This document shows positions 1 through 11,000 of a stretch of 64,000 nt of DNA, piece after piece; the first letter of the stretch is position 1, and each line of letters opens with the position of its first letter. The notes under the pieces were generated by a model. The model did no database searches and was not told the DNA's origin. It saw only the letters and a program-made list of their open reading frames with translations. Source of the DNA: Margaritispora aquatica (taxonomy: Eukaryota > Ascomycota > Leotiomycetes > Helotiales > Discinellaceae); NCBI GenBank assembly GCA_007644065.1, contig VJWN01000007.1, positions 186,001 through 250,000 of the forward strand, given 5' to 3'. Both the position numbers and the translations under genes were made by a program.

Positions 1-333
1 CCGCCAAAGGGGATGGTCCCGTTGTGCCTTCCGAGGGAAGTACGACTACAATAACGCTCAAGGTTCTCTATCTATTTCATTTCTTTTATTTCACTTGAGT
101 ATATCAGAGAAATGGTCTCTTAGTTTCTCTCCAGTAAAGTAAATCAGCTGTTACAATCCATCAACTGCTCTTGTTCGAATCAAGCACCTTGTGCTTTACC
201 GAGCTCTTTACTCCCATCACCTGATTCTTGAGCTTCATACATATTACCAGACATCCAGTCTTGTGTCTTCTCAGTTACATCCTGAACTCTCCTGTATAGT
301 TTTTATATCATCAAATACACAATCAAAGTCAAA
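1..333. promoter_or_regulatory. 5' flank of the SDR gene
   Basis: No gene is visible. The stretch is pyrimidine-rich in places and runs directly into the SDR start codon, with an A-rich stretch just before the ATG, so it probably contains the promoter and 5' leader. The first bases could also be the tail of a gene outside the window; I see no reading frame that supports this. Confidence 0.4.
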
Positions 334-1425
334 ATGGCTTCTCAAGAAAATGTTCTCGGTACTCGTTTAGCTGGCAAGGTCGCCATTGTCACAGGCGGTG
401 GAGTAAGTCAAATTTTATTATTCTCTCATTTATATGAAATCTCTGCAACATCACTAAACCAAAGCACTCCTGCTGCTTTGAATTCTGGTCCTGCCCTTTT
501 CTTTTATTGTCCTATGCAAACAGACTAACTCAGTCGTCCCATAGTCTGGTTTTGGCGAAGCCATATGTAAGCGATTTGCAGAAGAAGGTGCCAAAGTCAT
601 CGTCGCAGATATCGATACTGTCGGTGGCGAGAGAGTAGCCAGTGCAACACATCCTCATTCCATGTTTTTCATCAAGACCAATGTGGCAAGCGAGGCCGAC
701 TGGGAAAGGCTGATTGAAAACACCTTGGACAAATGGGGACGAATCGATATTCTCATCAACAACGCTGGAACTAGTTACCGGAACAAGGTACGTTGAATTT
801 TCAGCTTAAGAGCCAAGCCTAACACGATACAGCCAACTATGGAAGTCACAGAAGACGAGTTTGACAAGGTCTTTGCTGTAAACGTGAAGAGTATCTTCCT
901 TTCAGCCAGACATCTCATCCCCAACCTCATCAACCAGGGTGAAGGAGGATCAATTGTCAATATCGCTTCGATTGGATCGACGAGACCGAGACCAGGGCTT
1001 GTCTGGTACAATGCCAGCAAAGCTGCTGTAGCCAACGTGAGCATTCCTTTGCATGAAAGCTGATAAGTCACTATATCTTACTTTCGCAGGCTACCAAAGG
1101 CCTCGCAGCCGAGTATGGCGAGAAGCAAATACGAGTCAACGCCGTGTGTCCTCTCCTCAGCGCAACAGGCTTGTGAGTCCCAAACCTCTCTGTTTTGATA
1201 TCCACTGCTCCATGAATTCTAGCCGGATTGACACATTCCAGATTCGAAACGTTCGTAGGCGTGCCCCCAACCGAAGAGAACTTCAAGAAATTCCTCGGCA
1301 ACGTCCCCCTTGGCCGTCTCACCCATCCCACTGATGTGGCGAACTATTGCCTCTTCCTCGCGAGTGACGAGGCTAAGTTCATTACGGGTACTTGCTTGGA
1401 GGTTGATGGTGGTCGTGGTATCTAA
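334..1425 (+). CDS. Short-chain dehydrogenase/reductase (classical SDR, FabG-like)
   Basis: Five exons (334-402, 545-787, 833-1036, 1090-1172, 1242-1425) give about 260 residues, the usual length of a classical SDR. Exon 1 carries the start of the nucleotide-binding motif TGGGSGFG, completed in exon 2. NNAG (end of exon 2) and the catalytic Ser150, Tyr163 and Lys167 (YNASK) are all present. The C-terminal part has the family-typical FLASDEAKFITGTCLEVDGG stretch. It should be a soluble NAD(P)H-dependent oxidoreductase of the 3-oxoacyl-ACP reductase / glucose dehydrogenase-like group; the substrate cannot be read from sequence. All introns have GT-AG ends and the joined frame is open. ATG 334 is the first ATG in frame and places the Rossmann motif about 20 residues in, as usual. 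It stands alone, with no pathway partner beside it. Confidence 0.9.
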
Positions 1426-2754
1426 GATGCTTTCTTTCTGGGAACTTTGAAGCCGGTTGTGTTGGCTTGGCCAGGTGCTAGTGAACACAGGACGAGAGTG
1501 GCCGAAAGGAAGATTTTGCTTGCTCAGAACGAATGATATACGGAGGGCATTGTTTATACGTATTCATTTCCTGCTGGCTGCTGATCAGTGATCAAAGATA
1601 CAGAACTGCTTTCAGCTCTCATCTTTCTCTCTATCATTCATTCACTCGTTCTAAATCATTTATTTCTCCCCTCCAATACCTACACTCAATAGTAACAGCA
1701 CCGCATCGAATCAAGACTTGACAACAAGTGTTGCTATAGCTTCTCTTCTCTCCCTACCATTCGTTCTTTCTGTTGGGCCACCTTCTAATTTACGGCTACA
1801 AACCCCTTCCTTCATTTCAGCAAGTTAAACAAGAATAAGATGATTGAGCCTACGTGACATCGGAGGTATTTGAACAAGTAGTGTATTATTAACAAATATT
1901 TATATTAACGTGCTGGAAAATAGAATGGGTCGCCGCACAATTGGAAGTTTGTTAAAGAAAGGGATAAAGCCTTACATTCCCCACAGGAACCTCCCAGCGA
2001 AAGAGAAAAACCACTCCACCTCACGAGTATGCCACATGTATAAATCTAAGAATCGGATTATCACCCTCTTTTCGGGGATATCAGATTTTAAAAGCATTTC
2101 CTACAACCACAACCACCTTCACAAAGTATAGTTTTCTATCTCGAAAACAGTAATTTAGGTCACTTCGAGTAGACAAATGCTTACAATTCTTATGCTTATG
2201 CTTACCGATATTATGCCAATTAAATCATTCTGGTTGTATATTTCACTTACTTGGAGATCAGAGTTAGTGATTAGGGATACGCATCGGTTTTCTATCACCC
2301 GGTGTTGGAAGTCTCGTTGGTTTTCACTGTTAATGTTTTTTGGCTTATTTCGAAAATGGGGTTCTTGCTATATCTAACGATTCTGAAGATTCTAGGATAG
2401 TATGGATGGATGGATATATATCAAGGACCTCGAACCACCATTTTTTGAAAGTCACGTGACATACCTTCAATCATCAGCCTTAGGTAAAGTACCTATACCT
2501 AGGTACGCTCTATGGCTGTGGATTATTCTCACCCATTTTATCTGTCAAATGCCCATCCTATACAAATGCAACAAAAAGGATTCCCTTCCGAGCACTTTGC
2601 AACTGAAATAAGGTGGGGATTGATTAAAAATTTATTTGCGAGTAAAATGCCCTGTCGAGCACAGACCCATACATTCAGGCCAAGCCAATTCCTCTCAACC
2701 TCATTATTGTTTTGTTTGAATGTTTCGATTCATTCTTAACTACAAATAATAACG
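1426..2754. other. Intergenic, SDR 3' side to TPR locus 3' side
   Basis: 1.3 kb between the 3' ends of two convergent genes. The short open frames are AT-driven and match no family I recognise. There is a small GGAT repeat near 2402-2418 and a CACGTG-containing element near 2453-2459. No RNA gene or transposon seen. Confidence 0.5.
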
Positions 2755-4094
2755 TCATGAGTCAATTAAGAAACGCCGCCTCCTTTCCGGGCTTGGATCA
2801 ACGCGCCGATATATCCATCGCTTCCTCAGTTTCGCCTCAAAGTCCTCACAGTTTGGAAAGTGCAGTACATAGCCTTTCTTCTCCAACGCGGTCTCGAGTC
2901 TCACGGTGACCTCACTCTCCAACCCATATGCCGTCATGGATGCGGACAATGCCTGCTCAAAGCGTGGCTCTGCGTCCTCCCATCTCTCTTGCTCTTGATA
3001 GAAGACACCAATCGCCGTCAGAACATCAATAGTACCATCGTCATCCTCCCCAAAGCTCTCGACTGCCTCTGCCTCGATCTTGAGGAACATCTCCTCACCA
3101 GTATCAAGATAACCTGCCTTGACATGCAGCTCGGCAAGCTTGCCGGCGGCCTCGAGAATCGAGGTGTCTTCTTGAAATCCAGCTTCAAGACCTTCCAGAA
3201 GCTTGATGCAGCTTCCTGAAAGGCCTCCTCTGTCTTTTCGCTCTCTCCAAGCCTTTGGTAGTGTTCTACCAGTGTGGCTCTCACGTCGAGAATCTGCACA
3301 GCCAGCTCCTTGGGGTGTCCCTCGCACTTGTCAATAAGATTTTGGAGGAGGAGGAGGTCCGCTGTTTCGTCATGGGCTTTGACTTGGGCCATTGCCATGC
3401 CAAGTTGATACTCAACGTACTGAGGATCATCTGGGTTATCATCAATCAGCTCGCTGGTTGTACTAGAACATCTTGGTTGCAGGTTCCTGCTTGATGTATT
3501 TCGGGTCACCTCTACAGCTATCGAGGCATCAGAATCTTGACCATTAACATTTTCAAGGGTCGATTTGAGCAATTTTTCGCATCTGGCCACGGCCCTGGAG
3601 AGTAGGCTGATTGCATCTTCTGATCGAGACCAGCTGTGATACATGTCCGATACACGCAGTAGATGCCCTGTCGTTTTCTTGTGTGGCATGCCCCACTCCT
3701 CAACATGCTTCTCACCCATCCAATTAAGGACGGTGTCTGCTTCAGTCATTCGGTCTTGATTTGCCAAGAATTCCGCGAGATGATAGGCCACAATATTGGT
3801 TTCGTCGTGGGTTGGTGAGAGTAAATGTTCGAAACCCTCCAGTGCCTCACGGAATTTGGCTTCAGCATCCTCGACTTTTCCACTGCGGTCCAGCTCGTGT
3901 GCCTGCCTGTGCATGACCTCGAATTCAGCTTTCGTATGGCCATTCCAGACCAGATACAGATTGTCGTTGTGGCGTGGTATATGGGCACTCGCTACAGCTG
4001 TTGGGGTCCACTTGCTGGGCGGCGCTTTAGAGATCTGGGGAGAGAATGTCACGGTGAATGGGGTGGTATACACAATTCCACTAGGGGTTTCCAT
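2755..4094 (-). pseudogene. TPR-repeat (kinesin light chain-like) protein with a frameshift
   Basis: The minus strand encodes tetratricopeptide-type helical repeats over about 440 residues, but in two frames. From ATG 4094 (residues MET-PSGIVYTT) one frame carries repeats such as HELDRSGKVEDAEAKFREAL and runs well through LGESEKTEEAFQEAA. The repeat pattern then continues only in another frame (KLLEGLEAGFQEDTSILEAA through the TGA at 2755-2757). The switch lies near 3200-3216. No GT-AG pair of plausible intron size bridges it, so a one-base indel is the simplest reading; an assembly error is also possible. TPR arrays of this type bind proteins, and in fungi they are often found in accessory or NLR-like proteins, but no catalytic domain is visible here. 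It is divergent from the AAA ATPase gene, with about 270 bp between start codons. A further in-frame TTG (4127) lies upstream but no ATG. Confidence 0.7.
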
Positions 4095-4364
4095 ATCTAC
4101 GCATATTTTTTTAGTTGTATCAAACAAGGCATTGGGAGTTCTTACCTATACCTAAACTCCACCACTCTGAAAATCGAATTGAATGGATTTGTTACAGTGG
4201 ATCAAACCCGAGAGGAATTTATTAACAAAATTACCAGTATTTTGAATTTCGGTTAGCTCTCAGAAGTCTTTCAATCAAGCAACAAGTAGTAAGATTACAA
4301 TCCCTCCAAAATCATCACGCGAGTCCCAATTAATACCTTATACAGCTTTCAGTCCGTCATAGAC
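4095..4364. promoter_or_regulatory. Shared divergent promoter, TPR locus / AAA ATPase locus
   Basis: 270 bp between two outward-facing start codons. It presumably holds both promoters. I see no distinctive motif beyond AT-rich stretches. Confidence 0.45.
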
Positions 4365-6556
4365 ATGGACTCAGACTCAGATGACTATTCTGATTCCCAA
4401 GGCGATACTGAGGACCTCTTTGCTTTTGTCGGAGCAGAAGTTGACACCTCAGTCGATCCTCCTGGGTTGAAGTGCGAGCTTACAACCTATGATGCGCGAT
4501 ACAATTCCAAAGGTGAACGAATTAGATTGGCAGCTGGCAAGAAGAAAGAAGTGGCAGCAAATCGGCCAAGAGATCACGACTCGGCCCTCGTCTTGACCCG
4601 ATACTACGATCATGACAAAGTCTTGGACTACACCTTACTGGAGATACGCTCACCCCATGTGAAAGCCGCTTTACGGGCGGTTATTCCGCTGTACCCGGGG
4701 GTTAACTTACACGCCAACAAAGTGACCATTCGTGATATTCCGAAATGTTTTTTCCATTACCGGCAGGAACTTGGAATGTACGGAGGCACTCTCAAGGATC
4801 AGGAAGCCGTCAAACATCTCATATTTGCTCTTCGATACATGTATGATATCCTTAAAGATGAGATATCCAGCTACTACAACTTGATGGAATCGCCAAACAT
4901 CGAACCCGGTTTGCCCTTCATCAACTTATGGATGGCGTTTCGGCCTGGTGATCACATCTACCTGAAGTCGAACGGCGTTGACAGAGTCTACCGATTCCTA
5001 TCCATGGATAGATGTGAATGCCTCATTCCACATTGCCGACATTCAAAATGGACACTCGACCTCGAAGAGATAGATTATGATGGGTCCGATTTTGGACATA
5101 CCAAGATCACCGCCTCCATCGACCCATATGAAGGTCACGTCCCACTCAAACACCTCCGAGCGTTCCCTTTGCAATATCACCCAAATGAACACGAAATTAC
5201 TACCGCATTGATTGCCAGGGGACGCAAGTTCATTGCTCTACGTGGAGTTCACTATCTCGGCTACGATGGTGTCGCAGAAGCACTTTCATCTACAAGGAAC
5301 AAGACTTTTATGGGAGAAAATGATGAATTCCCGCTTCAGTCTGTTCCAGTATGCCACCTTCATTCTTGAGGAGAGTAATGTGTTAACATTCAACAGATCA
5401 AAAGCCGAATCATGGTTGACGCCAAAACATTCACATCCGAAAGGCCCACTCATAGTCCCCATTTCAGTCAACAGTCCAAGCCAATCAACACTAAGAACGA
5501 CGATCACTTGCGACTCTCGGAAAGCGAGCTTATGATTTGCAACCATCTCATACCTGGATTTTCGCTTGCTGAGAAGAAATGGTGCTACTTTCATGTCGAC
5601 CAGACCAGGGAGGTAGACTTCAACTCGAGAGCATTTGAGAGCTTGCTCCTTCCGCAGGACCAAAAAGACATGATACATTCCCTCGTCAGCATTCATTCTG
5701 ATCAACGAGTTGCATTTGACGATGTAATCAAGGGTAAAGAAAAGGGAATGATATTCCTACTCCATGGTGTTCCGGGCGTTGGCAAGACCCTTACTGCAGG
5801 TCCGTGGAGATAGTATTGCTGTGTTCAAGGGATGCGATTGCTAAACATGAGTAGAAATCGTTGCGGACTACACCAAACGGCCCCTTTACACCGTGAACTG
5901 TGGTGAGCTGGGTATTGGAACAGATGACGTGGGAAGCAAACTTTCCTCTGCCCTGGAGCTAGCAACAAAATGGAACGCGATCGCCCTCATTGACGAAGCT
6001 GATGTCTTCCTCGAACAACGAAGCGCCCACGACTTGGAGCGGAACAGTCTGGTGTCTAGTAAGTGTTTGCACGTCAACTTGGCTTAAAAGGGGGATACTG
6101 ACAGGCATTCAAGTCTTCCTACGAACGCTTGAATATTATGAAGGGATTCTGTTTCTCACCACGAACTGAATCGGAACTTTCGACACAGCCTTCAAATCTC
6201 GCATCCACCTCGCGATCAAATACCCGTCTCTCTCAATCGCATCACGGCGCGACCTATGGCAAAACTTCATCACTAGCACATCTCACATCGACTTGAGCTG
6301 GTTGGATAGAGCTTGCCTGGAAAGCTTGGCAGTCGAGGAGCTCAACGGCCGCCAGATCAAGAATATTGTCCGGACCGCTCACGCGTTAGCAGTCAGTTCG
6401 AACACCCAACTTGGCTATCGCCATATAAGTAAGGCGCTGAATGCGATGAAGATGTTCGAGGTAGACTTTGCGGAGGACGCTGCGGAACGTGCGATGGAGT
6501 CTAGGGAATCAAAGGCATCGGGAGATCATAGGACCAAACGACGTAGAGTCGATTGA
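4365..6556 (+). pseudogene. AAA+ ATPase (fungal BCS1-like/ATAD-like class) with in-frame stop
   Basis: Four exons (4365-5348, 5397-5799, 5855-6058, 6105-6556) would encode about 680 codons. The N-terminal half (residues about 1-330) is acidic, then a conserved fungal extension, not a recognised catalytic domain. The AAA module has Walker A GVPGVGKT (near residue 452), Walker B LIDEADVF (near 509) and the sensor LTTN. Directly after LTTN the frame meets TGA at 6167-6169, where the family normally has an Arg codon before IGTFDxAFKSRIH. Beyond the stop the same frame continues without lesion through the Arg-finger/lid region (FKSRIHLAIKYP) and ends in a basic tail (TKRRRVD). A CGA to TGA transition explains it. 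The predicted truncated product, about 551 residues, lacks the Arg finger and lid. Start ATG 4365 heads an open acidic N-terminus. Confidence 0.8.
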
Positions 6557-7217
6557 GTGCTTCGAAACCTTCGAATTAAAATCTTATATATATATCCCGA
6601 GGTCTACCATAACTTCATATGTTCTATTCAGACAAGATTCCTCCCCCTTAGAGTAGAATAGACTCGTCGTTCTGATGACCGACTGCTTGGAATTTGAGAG
6701 TATTCTCTGAAGGGAAGACAATGTATTTATGTGAGCTTTATCACCAAAGCACATAACAGGCAAATAAGGAACTTAAACTCCACATCAATAGCTTGGATAA
6801 CAACATCACTGTCATTTCCTCCACTGCTAAATGATTCATTCTCAATGTCTTTTTCCCCCTCCAAGTGATGCTTGAAATGAAGTAATTCACTTCCAGTAGT
6901 AAGCGAATCACACACGTGATTCTCAATTACCCCTTCTAGCCCCCCACTAATTCAATCCGTCATCACACCAAACAGGGAAGGTATAAAACACGCACTAGAC
7001 ACAGCCATCGAGCAAACAAGTCAAAGCAGATCCAAAAGTTCCGGAACTCATGGGTGGAGAATGCTGGTTAGGCCTAACTAGCCCAAACCAAACCAAATCC
7101 AATGAAGCTTAGTATTACGGCGAACTACAATATCAGGAAGTTCTTGCATAGGAGAGTAGGATCATCAAGGTCCTAGGAAGGCAATCAACCAGGACGGCTG
7201 TGGCGAGTGTAGTGTTA

Positions 7218-7569
7218 TTGACAGCCGTCCGTGAAAGCGTTGACAGCCGTAAAGAGAAAGAAATTCGTCCAAGCTTGTGAAATGCAGAACAACAAAGAGG
7301 GCTTTGATACTGGTAAGACCACTCTCGCCTTTGGCCAACTAGCCTATGTGCCCTCAAAGACTAAGATGGATGAATAAAGTCAGACAAACAACTAGGTTGT
7401 CACATTCTTATCCAGGGCCATATGACTCGGAACTTGGTATTATAGGGGATATAGTAGAGGGGCGCGCGATACTTATACCTGGTTGTTTGGCTTTAGGGCT
7501 AGCGCGGGAGGATATGAGGAAGTGAATGTTTGTTTCCGAAAACGAAAAAAACGAAGAAGTTGACAGCCG
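7218..7569. repeat. Three copies of the 10-mer TTGACAGCCG
   Basis: Exact copies of TTGACAGCCG at 7218-7227, 7240-7249 and 7560-7569, all on the same strand. Two are only 22 bp apart. Three perfect 10-mers in 350 bp is not expected by chance, so it is either a repeat-element fragment or a set of binding sites. Confidence 0.75.
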
Positions 7570-7885
7570 AAGGGACAAACATGACGAGACTTGTAAAATC
7601 AACCGAAGAAAAAAGAAAACAAGCTCTGGTTTCAATATCGCCCACAACCCAAGAGGTATACACACTCTTAAAAATAGCCATAAAAATGTATTATACAAGT
7701 ATTGAAAACAAATTAACCCCCTGAAGCCAGATCAACGGAGCATTGTGGAGGTAGAATTTCTGGATAGGAGTTTGATACCGAAGGAAATACATTGGGGAGA
7801 GCGTGTTTTATTTATACCTACCTATTTAGGTCTAGAGCTGGCATGGTAGGGTATTGAGAAGTGTATGTGTATTCGAGAATCTCAA
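7420..7885. repeat. Diverged direct repeat pair, about 120 bp arms
   Basis: The stretch about 7425-7550 can be aligned by eye with about 7768-7885. Shared landmarks in order are a TTGGTAT/TTGATAC block, a GGGGA-rich block, TTATACC, TTTAGG with CTAG, GGATAT/GGGTATTGAG and AAGTG-ATGT. The arms have many transitions and small gaps. This looks like an old direct duplication or a pair of decayed terminal repeats. No coding sequence lies between them. Confidence 0.45.
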
Positions 7886-8010
7886 GCTAATTAAATTCTC
7901 GCTAACACTTCTAAGCCTCCGACTTATATCGCTGGCTTATCGACCACTCTAAGGGAAGTATTGGTCGAAGGAGTATAAGAGTAACTACGTAAGGATGTCT
8001 CCGTAAACAG

Positions 8011-11000
8011 TCAGTCTTTCGGGGGCCGTCCAGAGCTAGGCCGCTCGGCAGAACTCGCGTTATAAAAGTCATACTTATTTAGTGAGGTATTTAAAGTGCC
8101 TTCAGACCAGTATACTCTAGGTGGTTTTTGCGGCAGGGCGTGAGGACTCAGTTCGTCTTCCTTTTCAACAATAGTTTGTGGAACGATGACTGGAATTGAG
8201 CCTGGCAATTCGACAGGAGCAGAAGTATCACCCATCTCGTAGATTAAACCATCAACCGCCGACAGCTCAACAGGCAACGGTCTGTCAGCTCCAGATGGAT
8301 CTCCCATCGCGTCAAAGGGATATTCTTGAGTCGAATTGCTGACTAAGATATCGGACCATGAATAACTAGCAAGAGAGGCCGAGTTGGAAGAAGGATTCAT
8401 TAGAGAAAGAGGCATAGTAGGTTCAGTCCACTTTTTGCGCCGGTTCTGTTGGCTTGCAGTTCTGCTACGCCAGCGTTGATGAGCAGTGGATGGTTTTTGG
8501 CGAACGCCGACTTTTGAATATGAATCAGTGTTGAAGGTTATAAAAGGGGTATAGCACAACTTACTGGGTTTGGGGCCTTCGTCCCGTAACGTGCGGGGAA
8601 ATCCACTGATGGGAAACTCTTCATTTTTCTTGATGCAGAGAACGATTTCTGTAAGAGCTACAGCGTTTGAGACAGTAATCTGCAAAGGCTTCAACTTCCA
8701 CTTCCGCTCAAAAACTAGTCCTGACAGTATATCAGGGGTAATGAGAACTTGTTCCGCATCCTGAGGTCGATCCCGCTCCCGAATAATGAAGTAAGGGCCC
8801 TCGGTTCGCTCATGGGCAGTACCTAGGAATCGGCCTAGATCTCCCAATGAAGCTCTCGGTATTCGACACCTTATTACACCTATATTGAAACAGTTAATAT
8901 TACCCAATCAAATCACATTGGAGCTTACCTTTGCAAGAAAGTGTGCCATCGTACATCCCTACAGTTGGATCCGTCTTTTCAAAATAGAAGCTTGTTGCTA
9001 GCAAGCGATGGGCAGCCCTTGTTATTGCTGGATCATTTGTCATTTGCTGTACAACGGTGCTTTGGAGACTTTTCAATCTGTTGACATCGTCTAATGCTGG
9101 AGGATCTTCGAGAAGGGGGGGATTGATTCGTTGGTATCGGTTCCTATATTCTTTGGGGAGGCTGAGCTGTAACATATAGTCAGACCAGGTCTTCTCGGAG
9201 TCCAGACTCGATCGAATATGGTCCATTGCAATGCTCGCCAGAGTTCTTGCATGGCCAAAAATACCGGTGTTGATCATCGAAGATTTCTCAATTAGCTTCT
9301 TGCGGGAAAGAGGGTTGTAAGTTGTGCCAATGGATAGGACGAAGTCAGGGATGTTGTGTCCCTCTTTAGGCCATAAGAGCTTCCTTTCAAGATCAGCGAC
9401 CTGAATCGGATTATTATGATAGACTGCCCCATCTATATAGACCTGTTTCGAAGGTTCATGAGAGAATGGCGTGAAAATCCTTGGAGCAGCAGATGTGGCT
9501 CGAGCTCTTATTTGTGTTAGCGGGGCTTCGATGTCAAGAACATTTCCGGACTTACGCTTCCCAGATTTTCAACTCTGATGATAACTTTTCCGGCCTCTGG
9601 AAGTTGTAGGGAACTAACCTCAGTCAATGGATGATACCTTTTGATCTAACACGAGACTCACGCTTGTCGACGCAGTTTCTGTTATAATTCGCCAAAACAG
9701 AAACAGCACCTGAGTTCGTAGCTGTAACTGCAACCTTGGTCCTGTGATTTACCACCCGCTGACCTCCAAAAAGGAATTCATCTTCTGAAAACGCTTGCTG
9801 AAGAGCTTGTTGTAGAGGCTCAGTCTCATATTTACTATGATATAAGCTTTCAACTATCATGCTCATACCGGGAATGTTGATACCGACACGGCGCGTGAAG
9901 GCTTTTTGGCAGAGTTCTGTGAAATGATAGATGCATTCCTCTACTGTCCAGTCCTTAGAAGCGAGCCCAAGGGCTATCAAGCCACCCGTGCTAGCAAATA
10001 TATCAGCATTTCGAATATATCATCTCAGTCAAGAACACATACCTCGTTCCAACAATAAGATCGAAAAAGTCTTGAATACGCAAACCACCTCCCCAAACAT
10101 TTTCAATAAGTCGTAATATTTCCAACTCAACTATACCTCTAATTCCACCCCTATAAAGACTGTAAATAACTAAGCGATAACAGAATAGGTAAGGAGAAGA
10201 AATATCGCAATTCGACTCACCCATCAAGAGATAATACTCTTACCCCGGCAGCGGCGGGCTTCAGGTAAACAACCCATCTGAATCTTCTTCCAAAATGTAA
10301 TGGGCAAGAAGTAATTTCAATTGCATCTCTGTCATCGGCAGGTTGTCCATACGCAACAAGGCAAGGGGTGCAGATTATATGGCCACAGGGTAGAGCATGT
10401 TCTGGAGATGCCATAAGGCAACAAAAGCATGTCGAGTGGCTAACAAGGCCAGGGGTTTTCCCCTGGCTGATGTGTTTGTAGAAGGGTCTCATGACCTGAC
10501 TTTTGTGTATTTGAGCCGCAACTTGATCTTCAGATAGAGATTTGAAACCTGTCCTCTGGAGCTCGCCGAGAAGCTTTTTGAGGCATGTAAAGACGAGATA
10601 ACGGAAAATTTCCTGGAAGGTTTCGACCGCGAATTTGGATTCGTATGATCCGACTGCGAATACCTTTCCATTCTTCAATTGGTGACCTTTCGAACCGTGT
10701 CCACTACGCACGTTGACACATCGTCCTCCCAGCTCTTTGCCCCATTTTGTCTTGCTTTTCATAACGAATTCGCATGGCCAGTATCGATCACAAAAATCCT
10801 CAAGAGCGTTATCGCAGGACTCGACGTATTCAGGGTAGATCAATTCCGCAGACCCTATTAGCATATCAGCCTTAATTCCTCAATTAATACATGCTACCTC
10901 AACTAGCCCAATCCGCTGACCATTAGTAGCAATAAGGAACCTTATTCATACCTCGGGTTTTGTTCCTCGCAGAATCTAACATGATGCAAGAGGCAACCAT

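Larger units (their letters stand above)
6557..8010. other. Intergenic with degenerate repeats
   Basis: 1.45 kb between the AAA ATPase locus and the 3' end of the patatin gene. No coding region recognised. It contains three copies of TTGACAGCCG and a diverged direct repeat of about 120 bp, listed separately, which suggest an old mobile-element remnant. Confidence 0.5.

Noticed and set aside
9556..9613. Alternative frame for the 58-nt patatin exon (SLQLPEAGKVII)
   Set aside because: The phase that gives YNFQRPEKLSSELKIWEA matches the conserved patatin region and keeps both joins in frame.
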